This document shows, one piece after another, positions 20,571 through 31,710 of a stretch of 64,000 nt of DNA. The DNA is from Gautieria morchelliformis (taxonomy: Eukaryota > Basidiomycota > Agaricomycetes > Gomphales > Gomphaceae): positions 29,597-93,596 of the forward strand of contig WHVA01000454.1 of assembly GCA_015179125.1 (NCBI GenBank), in the 5' to 3' direction. The first letter of the stretch is position 1. The number at the start of each line of letters is the position of its first letter. Below the pieces are notes generated by a model. The model did not search any database and was not told the origin of the DNA. It saw only the letters and a program-made list of their open reading frames with translations. The position numbers and the translations under genes are program-made.

Positions 20571-20904
20571 TCATATAGTATCATGAATCATGTATGCACC
20601 CATGGAACAGCCGAACATGCAGAACTCTCTCTCGACCTCTGGGATGGGCCTCCCAGCGACTCTAGACATGAAAGTGGTAATAGTCTTGACTGAATCATCA
20701 GAGATTATAAGATTGCGCCTATTGTCATAATCCACAGGTTTCAAAGCTTGTGCATTGTGAAATAGATCCAATAGTGATCTTGGGGATCCAGAATTTTGAC
20801 AATGTGGTTATATCGATATGCCAGCTGATCCTCCGGTGACACTCTCACAGAACCAGAAACAATACCAAAATCAGAAATGGGGGAAGACCCAAAGTGCAGT
20901 TGGA
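20571..20904 (-). pseudogene. Captured gene fragment, H4 copy
   Basis: Near-identical to 15980-16311 in H2, including the deletion junction near 20747. The open stretch 20771-20571 contains KPVDYDNRRNLI and EVEREFCMFG. It is not recognised and no function is proposed. Confidence 0.55.
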
Positions 20905-21700
20905 TAGCATGTCCTCACACGTAATGTGTCCTCACAGGTAGCCTGTCCCACATGTAATGTGTCCTCACAGGTAGCGTGTCCGCACAGGTAGCGTGTCCTC
21001 ACAGGTAGCGTGTCCTCACAGGTAGCGTGTCCTCACAGGTAGCGTGTCCTCACAGGTAGCGTGTCCCCACACGTAACGTGTCCTCACAGGTAGCATGTCC
21101 CAACATGTAATGTGTCCCCACAGGTAGCGTGTCCCCACAGGTAGCATGTCCACACAGGTAGCATGTCCTCACAGGTAGCATGTCCCCACACATAATGTGT
21201 CCCCACACGTAACGTGTCCCCACAGGTAGCGTGTCCCCACCGGTAGCATGTCCCCACCAGTAGCGTGTCCCCACACTTAACGTGTCCCCACCAGTAGCGT
21301 GTCCTCACACGTAACGTGTCCTCACAGGTAGCGTGTCCTCACACATAACGTGTCCTCACATGTAATGTGTCCCCACAGGTAGCGTGTCCCCACAGGTAGC
21401 GTGTCCCCACCGGTAGCATGTCCCCACACGTAACATGTCCCCACCGGTAGCGTGTCCTCACATGTAACGTGTCCTCACAGGTAGCGTGTCCTCACACATA
21501 ACGTGTCCTCACATGTAATGTGTCCCCACAGGTAGCGTGTCCCCACAGGTAGCGTGTCCCCACCGGTAGCATGTCCCCACACGTAACATGTCCCCACCGG
21601 TAGCGTGTCCTCACATGTAACGTGTCCTCACAGGTAGCGTGTCCTCACACATAACGTGTCCTCACATGTAATGTGTCCCCACAGGTAGCGTGTCCTCACA
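20905..21700. repeat. 17-bp minisatellite with 153-bp higher-order repeat
   Basis: About 46 units of TAGCGTGTCCYCACAGG and variants. In the distal part the variants recur with a period of nine units (153 bp): ACACATAACG starts at 21341, 21494 and 21647. This is a higher-order structure like that of satellite DNA. Confidence 0.9.
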
Positions 21701-22450
21701 CATATAAGGGACATGTATCAGTATCTATTTTGTGACATATATAGACATAAATAGAATAGCAAAAGAAACCACATTTAAGCAGCTGTTGTCATTAATTTTA
21801 GCAAAGTCAGGTTTATTTTTTGAAAAAAGATCAAAAAAAAAAACACACTACATTAAAACAGAAGTTGTTATTAACTTTAGCAAAGTCAGAATAAGTTATT
21901 AATATCTATTTGCGAAAAAATATCAAAAAAATGTACAGGATATTTAAGTTGGCTAATATTAAGGTTAGCAAGTTAGGTGTATTGATAGCAATTTGCGAAA
22001 AAATATCAAAAATATACAGGACATTGAAGCAGAAGCTAGTGTCAATTTACAGCCAAAGAATCTCAGGGACACCCAGAGACACACAGAAAGACACCCAGAG
22101 ACACACAGAGACCAACAGAAAGACACCAAGACCCCAGCCAAAGCAGTAGTAAGCCCACCACAGCCAGAACACAGGAGGACACCAGTGGGGAGTGCGGTGC
22201 TGCAGCATCGCTCTCTTTATACCGAGCGAAGGGTCGTGCACGGACCACCCTCGCGTATGGTCGCGACGAACGCGAACCGGTCACGTGACCTGGGACGCTG
22301 CTGCGCAGCGTCAATGGTCTGGCCTGGGCCAGGGGCCTAGGCTCGCGGCTGCGCCGCTCGCTCCGCTGACCTAATTTTTACGTAACATTATTTGTAACAT
22401 TATTAGTCAGCGGTGCGCCCACAACCCACCGAGCGCGTTTAACTCTTAGA

Positions 22451-25400
22451 CTAGGTGGGTACCCGCGCTTCGCGCGGGGGTGTAGGTCAAGCGCCTTGGT
22501 AAGGTCAAATGCATCAGTAAGGTCAAACGCCTTGGGTAAATCAAACTTGGGATAGGTCAAACACATTCGGATAAGAAAAATTCTTTCAGATAAGTAAAAC
22601 GCATCTTATTGATTGAAAGTAGCTCTAAGTAACACATCAAGGTAGGTAATGTTATGACCATGCTGCTTGACCAACTCTAGTACCTCCATGCCTCCTCTGG
22701 CTCTATTCCGCAACGTCCACACTTTGACCTTTTGATCCCCTTGTTCATTACTATTCACATACTTCCCCTTTTGGCTCTATTCACTGTCCTTCCCTACTTG
22801 ACCCTTAGCATAGCAAGTCCGGAGCATCAGGAGATCCATTTGTTCCACTATCAATTAGACCCACATTCCCCTTGTTCTTTTGCCTATTGATTGTTCTTAG
22901 TTCTACCTGGCACCCCCTTGTAGTTCCTCTTGTTCCGTATTAGTTACTTACTCCATTTATCCTAGTTACTTTTGCTTGCACTGGAATTGCTTACCTCTAC
23001 CTTCTGACATGTTGTCTCAGCTCTTTGTATAAAACCCAGTCATGTGTGCCTCTGTTCAGCAATCAGATAATCGACTTTGATACGTCACTCCCTTTGCACT
23101 GTCTCCAGTTCTTAGACCTGCAAGGCCTCTGTCTCTCTGACCTCCGTCTTCCAACTTGATTTCTCATATCCAACTTAACTCAATTTTTGAACCCTTACTA
23201 CTTCAGTTACAATACTCAACCTCTTCCAACTTCCAATCTCAGATCTCAAAAATACTTAGGATGATAGTTGGGGGTGCAACATATAAGTTGAAACTGCAGT
23301 CCTTTTAGATCCACACCTGATACATAACAGGTAATGACTCTACACATTTCTCCCATGTCTCATGTCCCCTACCTCACATGTAGTGTGTCCTTGCCTGTAG
23401 TGTGTCATCACACTTTATCTGTCCTCACACGTATTGCATCCTCACATGTAGCATGTCCTCACATGTGGCATGTCCCCACACGTAGTGTGTCCCCAAGTAT
23501 AGTGTGCGTAGTGTGTCTCCACATGTAGCATGTCTCCATATGTAGTGTGTCCCCACACGCAGCACAGTGTGCATGGCATGTCCCACATGCATAACATGTC
23601 CCTCAAGTATTTTGTGTGTAGCATGTCCCTGGTTTGTAGCATGTGCCCAAACATAGTGTGTCTCTAAATTATAGCATGTGTGTCCCCCATGCATAGCGTG
23701 TCCACATGTGTAGCATGTCCCTACATGTAGTGTGTGTAGCCTCTCCCTCAAGTATAGTGTGCAAAGTGTGTCCCCAATGCATAACATGTCCCCCAAATAT
23801 AGTGTGCATAGCATGTCCTTTGTTTGTAGTGTGTCCCCCAAGTATAGCATGTGTAGAATGTCCCTTGTTTGTAGTGTTTTCCCCTGTAGTGTGTCCCTTG
23901 TTCGTACCGTGTCCCCCAAGCATAGTGTGTCCCCACATATAGTGTGCACATCTCCATGCATAGTATGCGTGTGCCCATGCATAGCCTGTGTGTCCCTATG
24001 CATAGCATGCTTGTCCCCATGCATAACATGCATGTCTCCACTCAGAACATGCTTGTCCCCATGCATAACATGCGTGTCTCTACACATAACATGCATGTCC
24101 CCATGCATAACATGCGTGTCTCCACTCATAACATGCGTGTCCCCATGCATAACATATGTGTCTCCACGCATAACATGCATGTCCCCATGCATAGCTTGTC
24201 CCAATGGCATGTGTAGCATATCCCCAAGGGCTTCAAAGTGAAGCAAGCAGAGGCTGTTACTTATCATTCACTTTTCGCAAACTCAGGGACATGTATCAAT
24301 ATCTATTTTGTGACATATACAGACATAAATAAAATAGTAAAGGAAGCCATATTTAAGCAGCTGCTGTCATTAATTTTAGCAAAGTCAGGATTATCTATTT
24401 TTTGAAAAATGTCAAAACAAATGTCCAGTACATTTAAGCTGAAGTTGTTATTAATTTTAGCAGAGTCAAGATTATCTATTTTTCGAAAAATGTCAAAAAA
24501 ATGCACTGTACATTTAAGCTGGAGCTGTTGTCAATTTTCATAAAGTCAGGATAATTTATTGACATCTATCTGCGGAAAAATGTCAAAAAAGTACAGTACA
24601 TTGAAGCAGAAGCTGTTATTAATGCCCAGCCAAAGCCAGAGAAGCCCAGAGACTGACAGAGAAACCCAGAGCCCAGCCAAAGCCATAGTAAGCCAGCCAC
24701 CAGTATAGCCAGAGAGGAGTGCCTGGTAAGCAGCTTTACAGTAAATAAAACAATAAAACAAACCACATTTAAAAGCAGAATCTATTGTCATCAATTTTAG
24801 AGGAAACTTATTGATGTCAATTTTCAAAAAGAAACCTGAAAAATATTGATATTAAAACATTTTTTTTCAGCAGTCTTTGGATGTTATTTAAATCTATTTT
24901 CGAAAAAAATCACAAAAATATAATGCACATGTGACAATACTATATGATGAAAAAAAAAAGGAACCAATAAAATTACCAACACAAATAAAATAAAATACAT
25001 GGCAATGCATTAACAAAAAGATATTACCTACCAATATAGCCAGCCAGCCAAAGCAATAGACAGCCAGCCAGCTACAGGAGGAGACAGCAGACAGAGGAGA
25101 CAGCAGACAGCAGACAGAGCAGACAGCAGACAGAGCAGACAGCACCCAGAGCACAGAGCAGATAGCGGACAGATCACAGAGCAGACAGCACAGAGCACAG
25201 AGCACAGAGCAGACAGAGCACATAGCAGACAGCAGACAGAGGAATCGCCGGTTGGGCAGGTTCCTGGCGTTATGTCCTTACCGTTCGGCCTTTATACCAT
25301 GCGCGCGTGTCGTGCACGGACCACACTCGCGTATGCGTGCTCTGGTCGCGAACGGGTCACGTGACCACTGCGCAGCGTTCTCTCGCGGCTGACCTAATTT

Positions 25401-25612
25401 GGAACGCAAACGGTCACGTGACCATGCTGCGCAGCGTTCTCTCGCGGCTGACCTAATTTGGAACGCAAACGGTCACGTGACCATGCTGCGCAGCGTTCTT
25501 GGCTCGCGGCTGCGCCGCTCGCGTGCTCCACTGACAAACTAATGACCAAGCATTGGTCAGCATTTGTCAGCGCGCCCACAACCTCCCACCGTGCTACTTT
25601 CACCTATAGGAA
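22451..25612 (-). mobile_element. Helitron H5 (non-autonomous, H3 subtype)
   Basis: Spans 3,162 bp with the 3' CTAG at 22454-22451 and a 5' end of the TTCCTATAGG class at 25612. It shares with H3 the helicase tail remnant (near 22620), the pyrimidine-rich unknown segment (22660-23330), the minisatellite (23340-24230) and AT-rich repeats, parts of which are nearly identical. GGTCACGTGACC occurs three times (25355, 25412, 25471), the last two in a 59-bp tandem duplication. Confidence 0.85.
23340..24230. repeat. 17-21 bp minisatellite, H5 copy
   Basis: Diverged units of the GCATGTCCCCA type. From about 23930 to 24200 they settle into a 21-bp period (CCATGCATAACATGCGTGTCT). Long minus-strand open frames (for example 24267-23425) are a consequence of the repeats. 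Confidence 0.75.
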
Positions 25613-28600
25613 CTAGGTGGGTACCCGCGCTTCGCGCGGGGGTGCAGGTCAAACACCTCGGTAAGGTCAAACGCATCAGTAAGTCTAACACATCGGTAAG
25701 TCTAACATATCAGTAAGCTCAAGTGCATTGGGGAAAATCAAAGTAATCAATTTACATCAAGTAGATATCAGAAATCAAGGAGCTCTAAGTAATACATCTT
25801 TATATACAATGTTGGTTGTGTTCAAACCCTCCTCAAGCAAGACCTTCACTTTGTTCCAGCTTGTTCCCCTTGAAACACCAACATACAACTGACCATGTCC
25901 AAACACTGGATATCTCAGGTCCAGCCCAACCGTACCCAAAGACTGTCCCTGAGCCTTGTTGATGGTCATTGCAAATGCCACACGCACTGGAAACTGTCTC
26001 CTCTGCAGCACAAATGGTAATTCCCCCTCTGATGGTGAAATGGTGATCCTGGGGATGAAAGCAGTATTTCCTGCACGTGGACCTGAGATGATCCTGACCT
26101 CCAACACTCTATTCCTCATCCTCACCAACCGCAACCTTGTCCCATTGCATAGTCCTTGCTTCTTATCCAAATTGCGCAACATCATCAGAGGCACTCCAGG
26201 CTTGACTTCCAAGTGAGCAGGAGGAAGACTGCCCATCTCTATGGAATTCAGATACTCCATAGGATACTGCTCTGCAAAGTTGGTTTCCTTGACAGAATCT
26301 GCACAGTGGAAGACCTGAGCATCACCTGGAAACTGCCTCAACACCATGGCATTGATCTCATTGACCTCAATATTTCTGGGACAGAGGATGGCCCGTTCCA
26401 AAAAATAATTGTCCTGGGCAGGGATTGCATTGCCAATGCCAGGGTATATTTCCTGGATCAGCTCTGCAATTCCAGGGCCACAAACCATGTGAGGAGGGAG
26501 TGAGAACGTATGATCTAGTGGGAGATCCTTTCCCTGACCCACCTTCTGCAGCCATTCTGCAAACCTGGCTCTATCAGGGTCATTTCTCACCCGCATGTTC
26601 TCTGTCAGATGGAGGACCTTGATCTTTGGCCACAGATATGACTTCTGAAGGGTAGCTCCCACGATATCCTCCTTGGAGCCTTTGGGGACAATTGGGAGAG
26701 TCTGCTGAAAGTCACCTCCAAAGGCAACCGTGATGCCACCAAAGGGTCTGTCAGGCTGGTCAAGGAAATCCCTCAGTGTCCTATCAATGGCCTCTATGGC
26801 ATGGCGATGCTGCATTGCAGCCTCATCCCAAACGATGAGCCTGGCCAGTCTCAGCATATCAGCCTGGTCAGAGTTCTTTCTGATGGAGGAGAGAGAGCCC
26901 TCATGGACAGGAATTGGAATTCCAAGCATGCTGTGAGAGGTTGTCCCATTAGTCAGGATAAGTGCAGCCATTGCAGATGAGGCTACAGCAAGCACAATGA
27001 GACTCTCCGCTCTACAGGAGTGGATTAAGGTGTTCCATGTGAATGATTTCCCAGCGCCCCCTGAGCCAGTGACGAAAAACATTTGTCCGTTAGGTTTCCC
27101 CTGAGCATCTATGTCCAGTGCCGACCGTAATATCTGATCATGCGCAGACCTTTGCCCCTCATTCAGCTTGGGAACCTCCTCCTCAGCCATCTGCCTCTCT
27201 TGAACAGGGTCATAGTCCCTCTGCTCAGCTATGAACCTGTTTCCAATGAGGACCTCCCACTCGCCTACCACCCGAGGCATATCATCAAAGCTGCTCAAGG
27301 ACATTCCATTACGCTGAAGGAGTTTATCCAAGAGAAAGAGGCCAAAATCATAGACCTGATCATCCCGTGGCTCCTGGATATTGTGTCTGGTTTGGAGCCG
27401 ATGTCTGAGATCATCACGTATGTGCTCCTTGAAGGCGTCCCATAGTCTGTCAGGTTGTGAGGGAATGCAATGACCAAGGATGGTGGCAAAGAGATGTCTG
27501 AGCTGAGCGCCTGTTTTCATGCCACTGGCTTCCTGGAGACACAACCTCCACTCCTGATCATCCTCCAGAAGTCCCTGGAAAGACAGGCCTCCTTGTAAGT
27601 AGCACATTGTATGCCATCCACTGTCCTAACCTCCTCAAAGGATCTGGCCCCCTTGACCACCGTGAGGAGAGTGCGCAAATAAAATCTCTCTCCTGATTTT
27701 GGGCTTGCAAAGTGAAGGCGTCCAATGCTATATCCCCTTTGATGTGGTGTCCACACCCTTTCCTCTTTTTTCCAGGTAAAATGCTCAGGAAAATCCACAT
27801 AGAGCACATCGCGCGCATGAGGGTAGGCAGCATTGGCCTCAAAGTAAGCCATGAGCGCTGTCTTTGACCCCTCGACCCTGTTCATGATGGTGAGCGGATC
27901 AGCATCAGGATTGAAAACGACTGATTGCTGGTCTTTTTCATGGACTGGCAGTGCCATGACTGCAGGCACCTGGGTGTGGATTTCCCGCTCCAGCAACCTC
28001 CAACAGGCCTCATGAGCACTGACATAGCGAGCGTCCAGGTACTTCTTTATCTCATCATGGTTGACACCAAACTCCATCGTGGTCCGATCGTGGCCCTTGT
28101 ATAGATACTTGTGGATATACTTGACGCACCTCACACTGAAGGTGAATTCAAGGTTGATGTGACACCGGAGTTTGAGCAAGAGCAGAGGAGAGTATGGCAC
28201 AACCCATCTGTTGTCCAGCATGTCACCTCTGACATTGTGCAGCCTTCCATCATTGCGACGACGATATTTTGGATATCCATCTACATTCACAACAGTCTCC
28301 TCACAGAATGGCTTTGGGAAGCCTTTCTTGCACTTGCCATTTTCCATGCAGGGTGCATTTGGATTCATTTGTCCACAGGGACCATGTGTCATCAGCTCAC
28401 AGACCAACTGGTAGAGGACAGGATGTGTCTCTGGATCAGGGAACTCTGCTGAAATCATAGAATCCACCTCATGTGGATGTTTGACCTTGGACTCCCTATC
28501 GAACCAGGTAAGCAGGTGCATGTGTGGGAGCCCCCTCTTCTGGAATTCAATAGTGTGAACGCGAGCGACAGTTTCTCCAAAGATCTTGTCCTTGACGATC

Positions 28601-31600
28601 AAGTCAATGAGGTATTTCTTTTTGAGGTGAAACACCCACGACACCAGGTCAGGTCTGTCCTGAGCAGTTTGTCCAGGGAGCAACTCGGCCACTATCTCAT
28701 CCCACTTTGGATTGGCAGTCATGGTAATAAATAAATCAGGGGACCCTTCTTTGTTGTAATGGCAAGGGAGTTCTGGCAGTTTTGATTCATGTCCCGTATA
28801 CTTCCTTGAAATGTCGCAGGCAGAATGACTTTTACGCCCAAGCTGTTTGCATCTCCAATGTCATTGTCCAAGCCTCCATATGAATCTACCATCTGGTTAT
28901 ACTGCTCAGCACGCAGAGTGTGTTGATTGGCCCTGATCCACCTCAGTCTGCTTTGCTCTGCAGCCGCCCAGGAGTCTACAATGTACTGCTGGAACAATTT
29001 GCCACCACGCAGGAGTGTTGTAGGTTCTCTCGCTCTCTGGAACAGACGATACGCATGGTACTGTATTTGGGTGACCTGTGTCCGTCTGTTTGGATTGGGA
29101 TTGGCCTGCCGAGCACGCTCTGGCTCATGATAAGGAATATCTGGTTCCCATCCCAACTCTCCCTTGGGAAAGAGCAAGACATAGTGCAGAGAGGCATAGT
29201 TTGCATTGGTATCCAATACCCTTCTGAAATGTCCACCTCTGAGCTGTACAATAATATCCCTAGGTCCAGGGTCGATGCCATCTCCAGGAAGAACGACTGC
29301 AATCTCATCTGCAGTTGGGACATTATATCTCCTAGGATCACTGTGTGCCCTGTATGTGAGCCTTGCCTGGATGTCACCATTCTGTTCTTGAGCTCTGAGC
29401 CTCTCAGCTGCTTGTTTATATGTGCGCACATGAGGATTGCATAGGAGGAGCATTTCCTGCAAGTCTCCCATGATAGTTGGAGACAGACGCTCATTATGAT
29501 TTGTTCTCTTTGCCAAAGCCAGTGCAGGATCATATATGTAAAGCTGGGCATACTTTGGATCGTCTTCATTCTCAGGGAGGAGAGAGCCATGGAGATGATA
29601 CAGTTCACCCTGTAGCTTGAGCACATATGGACCACGACCCTCCCGAAGCAAATCTTGGTCAAAGTTGGCCCCCACCGAAGTGAATGCAAACGCAGCATTA
29701 TACTGCCTGATATTCTGGCGAAATCCTTTTGCCTCAGGGTCCTGGCCTTCTAAGAGCTGTTTCAATGGCTGAAGGGGCTCTGGCAGGTCTTCCAGCAGCA
29801 CCTTTCCTTCCATACAGCAATCACCAAACCTGGGCCGCACATTTGAGGATTTCTGCAGACGTTCTGCCCTCCAGTGTAATGCTCCACAGTCAGGGCAGGG
29901 AATAACCATGGGACCCAAATCATGACGCTGCACATCTGCCTCAATTATTCTAGAGCGACCAAGTGGAATAGGAGGAGGAGGTTGCTGAGGACACTGCCAA
30001 GGTACAGGGAGCGGCTGAGGAGGTGCAGGGAGCGGCTGAGGAGGGGCAGGGAGTTGCTGAAGAGGCTGCAAAAGTGCAGGGAGTAGCGGCGGCATTGGTC
30101 TTATTGCATTGGCCTGAGCACGCAATGCTGCCACTCCTGCAGAACCTACTACAGGAGGTCTGGGAGCTGGTTGTACAGGTGCTTGCCTGTGTCTTCCCAA
30201 GGGCTGTGCTGGGATAGGCTGTATCCCAGCAGCCTGAGCACGCAAATCTGCCACTGCTGTAGAGCCTACCACCGGATGTCCAATTCCAGCTGCCTGAGCA
30301 CGCAACTGAGCAATAGCCGCTGAACCTACTACGGGAGCGGGCTGTACAGGCTCTGGCCTATTTCTTCTCAGGGGCTGTAATGGTGGGATAACTGCTAACT
30401 GTGCACGAAGGGCTGCCACCTGCTCTCCAGGACTGAGATTAGGAGGACGCGATGGTCCTGCAAGCATAGGAGGACGTGACGGCCCTGCAGGCATAGGAGG
30501 ACGTGGTGGCCCCGCAAGCATAGGAGGACGTGATGGCCCGCCCAGGTTGTTGAAAAGGATCAGCGACATTGCTTCTAGGAGGAGGGTGGGGGATGGCAAA
30601 AGGCTGTGGTGGAGGGGGTGGCTGGTCCTGAGCTCTGACAGCAGCAGCAGCAAGTGCACGCGCTCTCCGATCAGTGGGCGACGTCATATGACCCTCCTGC
30701 ACCTCCCTCGCCCTTTCACGCTCCTGCTGACGATTTCTCTCTGGAGTAGATGGATCCCTGAGAAATGCAGGCATAAGCTTAGGGGAACAATCAAGCTACC
30801 ACAATTCGACTTACATTTGCAAGCAGATGCAGCTGTTGTTAATTTTTCTTGGGCAAAGTCAGGGGAATTTATTAATTTCTAATTAAAATAAAATAAATAA
30901 ATGTCAGATGGCTCACACCAGAGCACAGAGAAATATATACGTACCAAGGATGGGACTGAGAATTTGTTTGTTAGGCAAAGTCAAGGGAATTTATGATTTT
31001 CTATTTAAAATAAAATAAATGTCAGATGGCTCACACCAGACCAAAGAGAAATATATACGTACCAAGGAAGGGACGGGGAAATTGTTTGATGAAAATATCC
31101 AAGTCTTCTTCAGCTATCCAACTGGAATAATTCCAGTAAAAGGTCTTGGTCCTGGTCCTGGTCCTGGGGAGATGTCTTCTTCAGCCACCAGTAGTGCAAG
31201 TCAACACTAAGAGAACTGCAATTCAATTGTGGTTCCCTCTAAGGCAGCCTGGGATGACTACCTGGCTCCTTAACAGAGAAAAAGCTGCCCCACTGAAGGG
31301 GTCAACCCGAATAGTTCACTGCAGAGATCTCCCTGGGAAGAGATCTTTTGTGTTCTACACTATATAGGCTATCTATTAATTCACTCTCACGCAATTTTAT
31401 TCTATCTAGTGGGCAGAGAGGAGAGGAGGGTGGTGGTGGAGTGTGCAGACGCGGCTGCGCAGCGTTCTGCCAGCGCGTTATGCCAGCTCAGCGCAGGGTT
31501 GAGCGCTGGAGCCGGAAGATCGGCGTGAACCGCCAGGAGCTCGCGGCTGCGCCGCTCGCGCTCCAGGTTCACGCCGGTCTGCCGGTCACGTGACCGCTGC

Positions 31601-31710
31601 GCAGTGTTGGTGCTCACGGCTGCGCCGCTCGCCGCTGACATAATTTTTACGTAATATTATTTATAAGCGGCGCCCACAACCTCCCACCGTGCTACTTTCA
31701 CCTATAGGAA
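25613..31710 (-). mobile_element. Helitron H6 (autonomous type, Rep-helicase)
   Basis: Spans 6,098 bp. The 3' CTAG (25616-25613) and hairpin abut H5; the 5' TTCCTATAGG end at 31710 abuts the CTAG of H7. It carries the only near-complete Rep-PIF1 gene in the window. The 5' region (30775-31710) has AT-rich repeats, a TATATAG box near 31360 and GGTCACGTGACC at 31584-31595. It is the likely helper for the non-autonomous copies (inference). Confidence 0.9.
25775..30774 (-). CDS. Helitron Rep-PIF1 helicase polyprotein (three single-base frame breaks)
   Basis: About 1,665 codons from ATG at 30774 (MPAFLRDPSTPERNRQ) to 25775. The N-terminus is Pro-rich, with repeated VGSxAxxxLRAQA units and a zinc-like CPDCGALHW. 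The Helitron N-terminal domain follows. The HUH nuclease has HMHLL (about 28524-28510) and the two-tyrosine motif YIHKYLYKG (about 28120-28095), which nicks DNA for rolling-circle transposition. The PIF1 helicase has Walker A GSGGAGKS (about 27070-27048), Walker B IVWDEAAM, GGDFQQTLPIV, MTINKAQGQS and YVGVSRG. Frame breaks: near 30536-30543, at 28739-28742 (ends overlap as ATGA) and at 27573-27575. Each is one base lost in a C/G run. H7 keeps the full run at the third site, so the ancestor was intact there. Confidence 0.9.

Larger units (their letters stand above)
20418..22450 (-). mobile_element. Helitron H4 (non-autonomous, H2 subtype)
   Basis: Spans 2,033 bp, with the 3' CTAG at 20421-20418 and the 5' TC at 22450-22449. 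It carries the same captured fragment with the same two internal deletions as H2, but a longer minisatellite (20905-21700). Promoter-like block: GGTCACGTGACC at 22279-22290 and TATAAAG near 22221-22215. H4 followed by H5 repeats the order H2, H3, which suggests duplication of a two-element unit. Confidence 0.85.
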
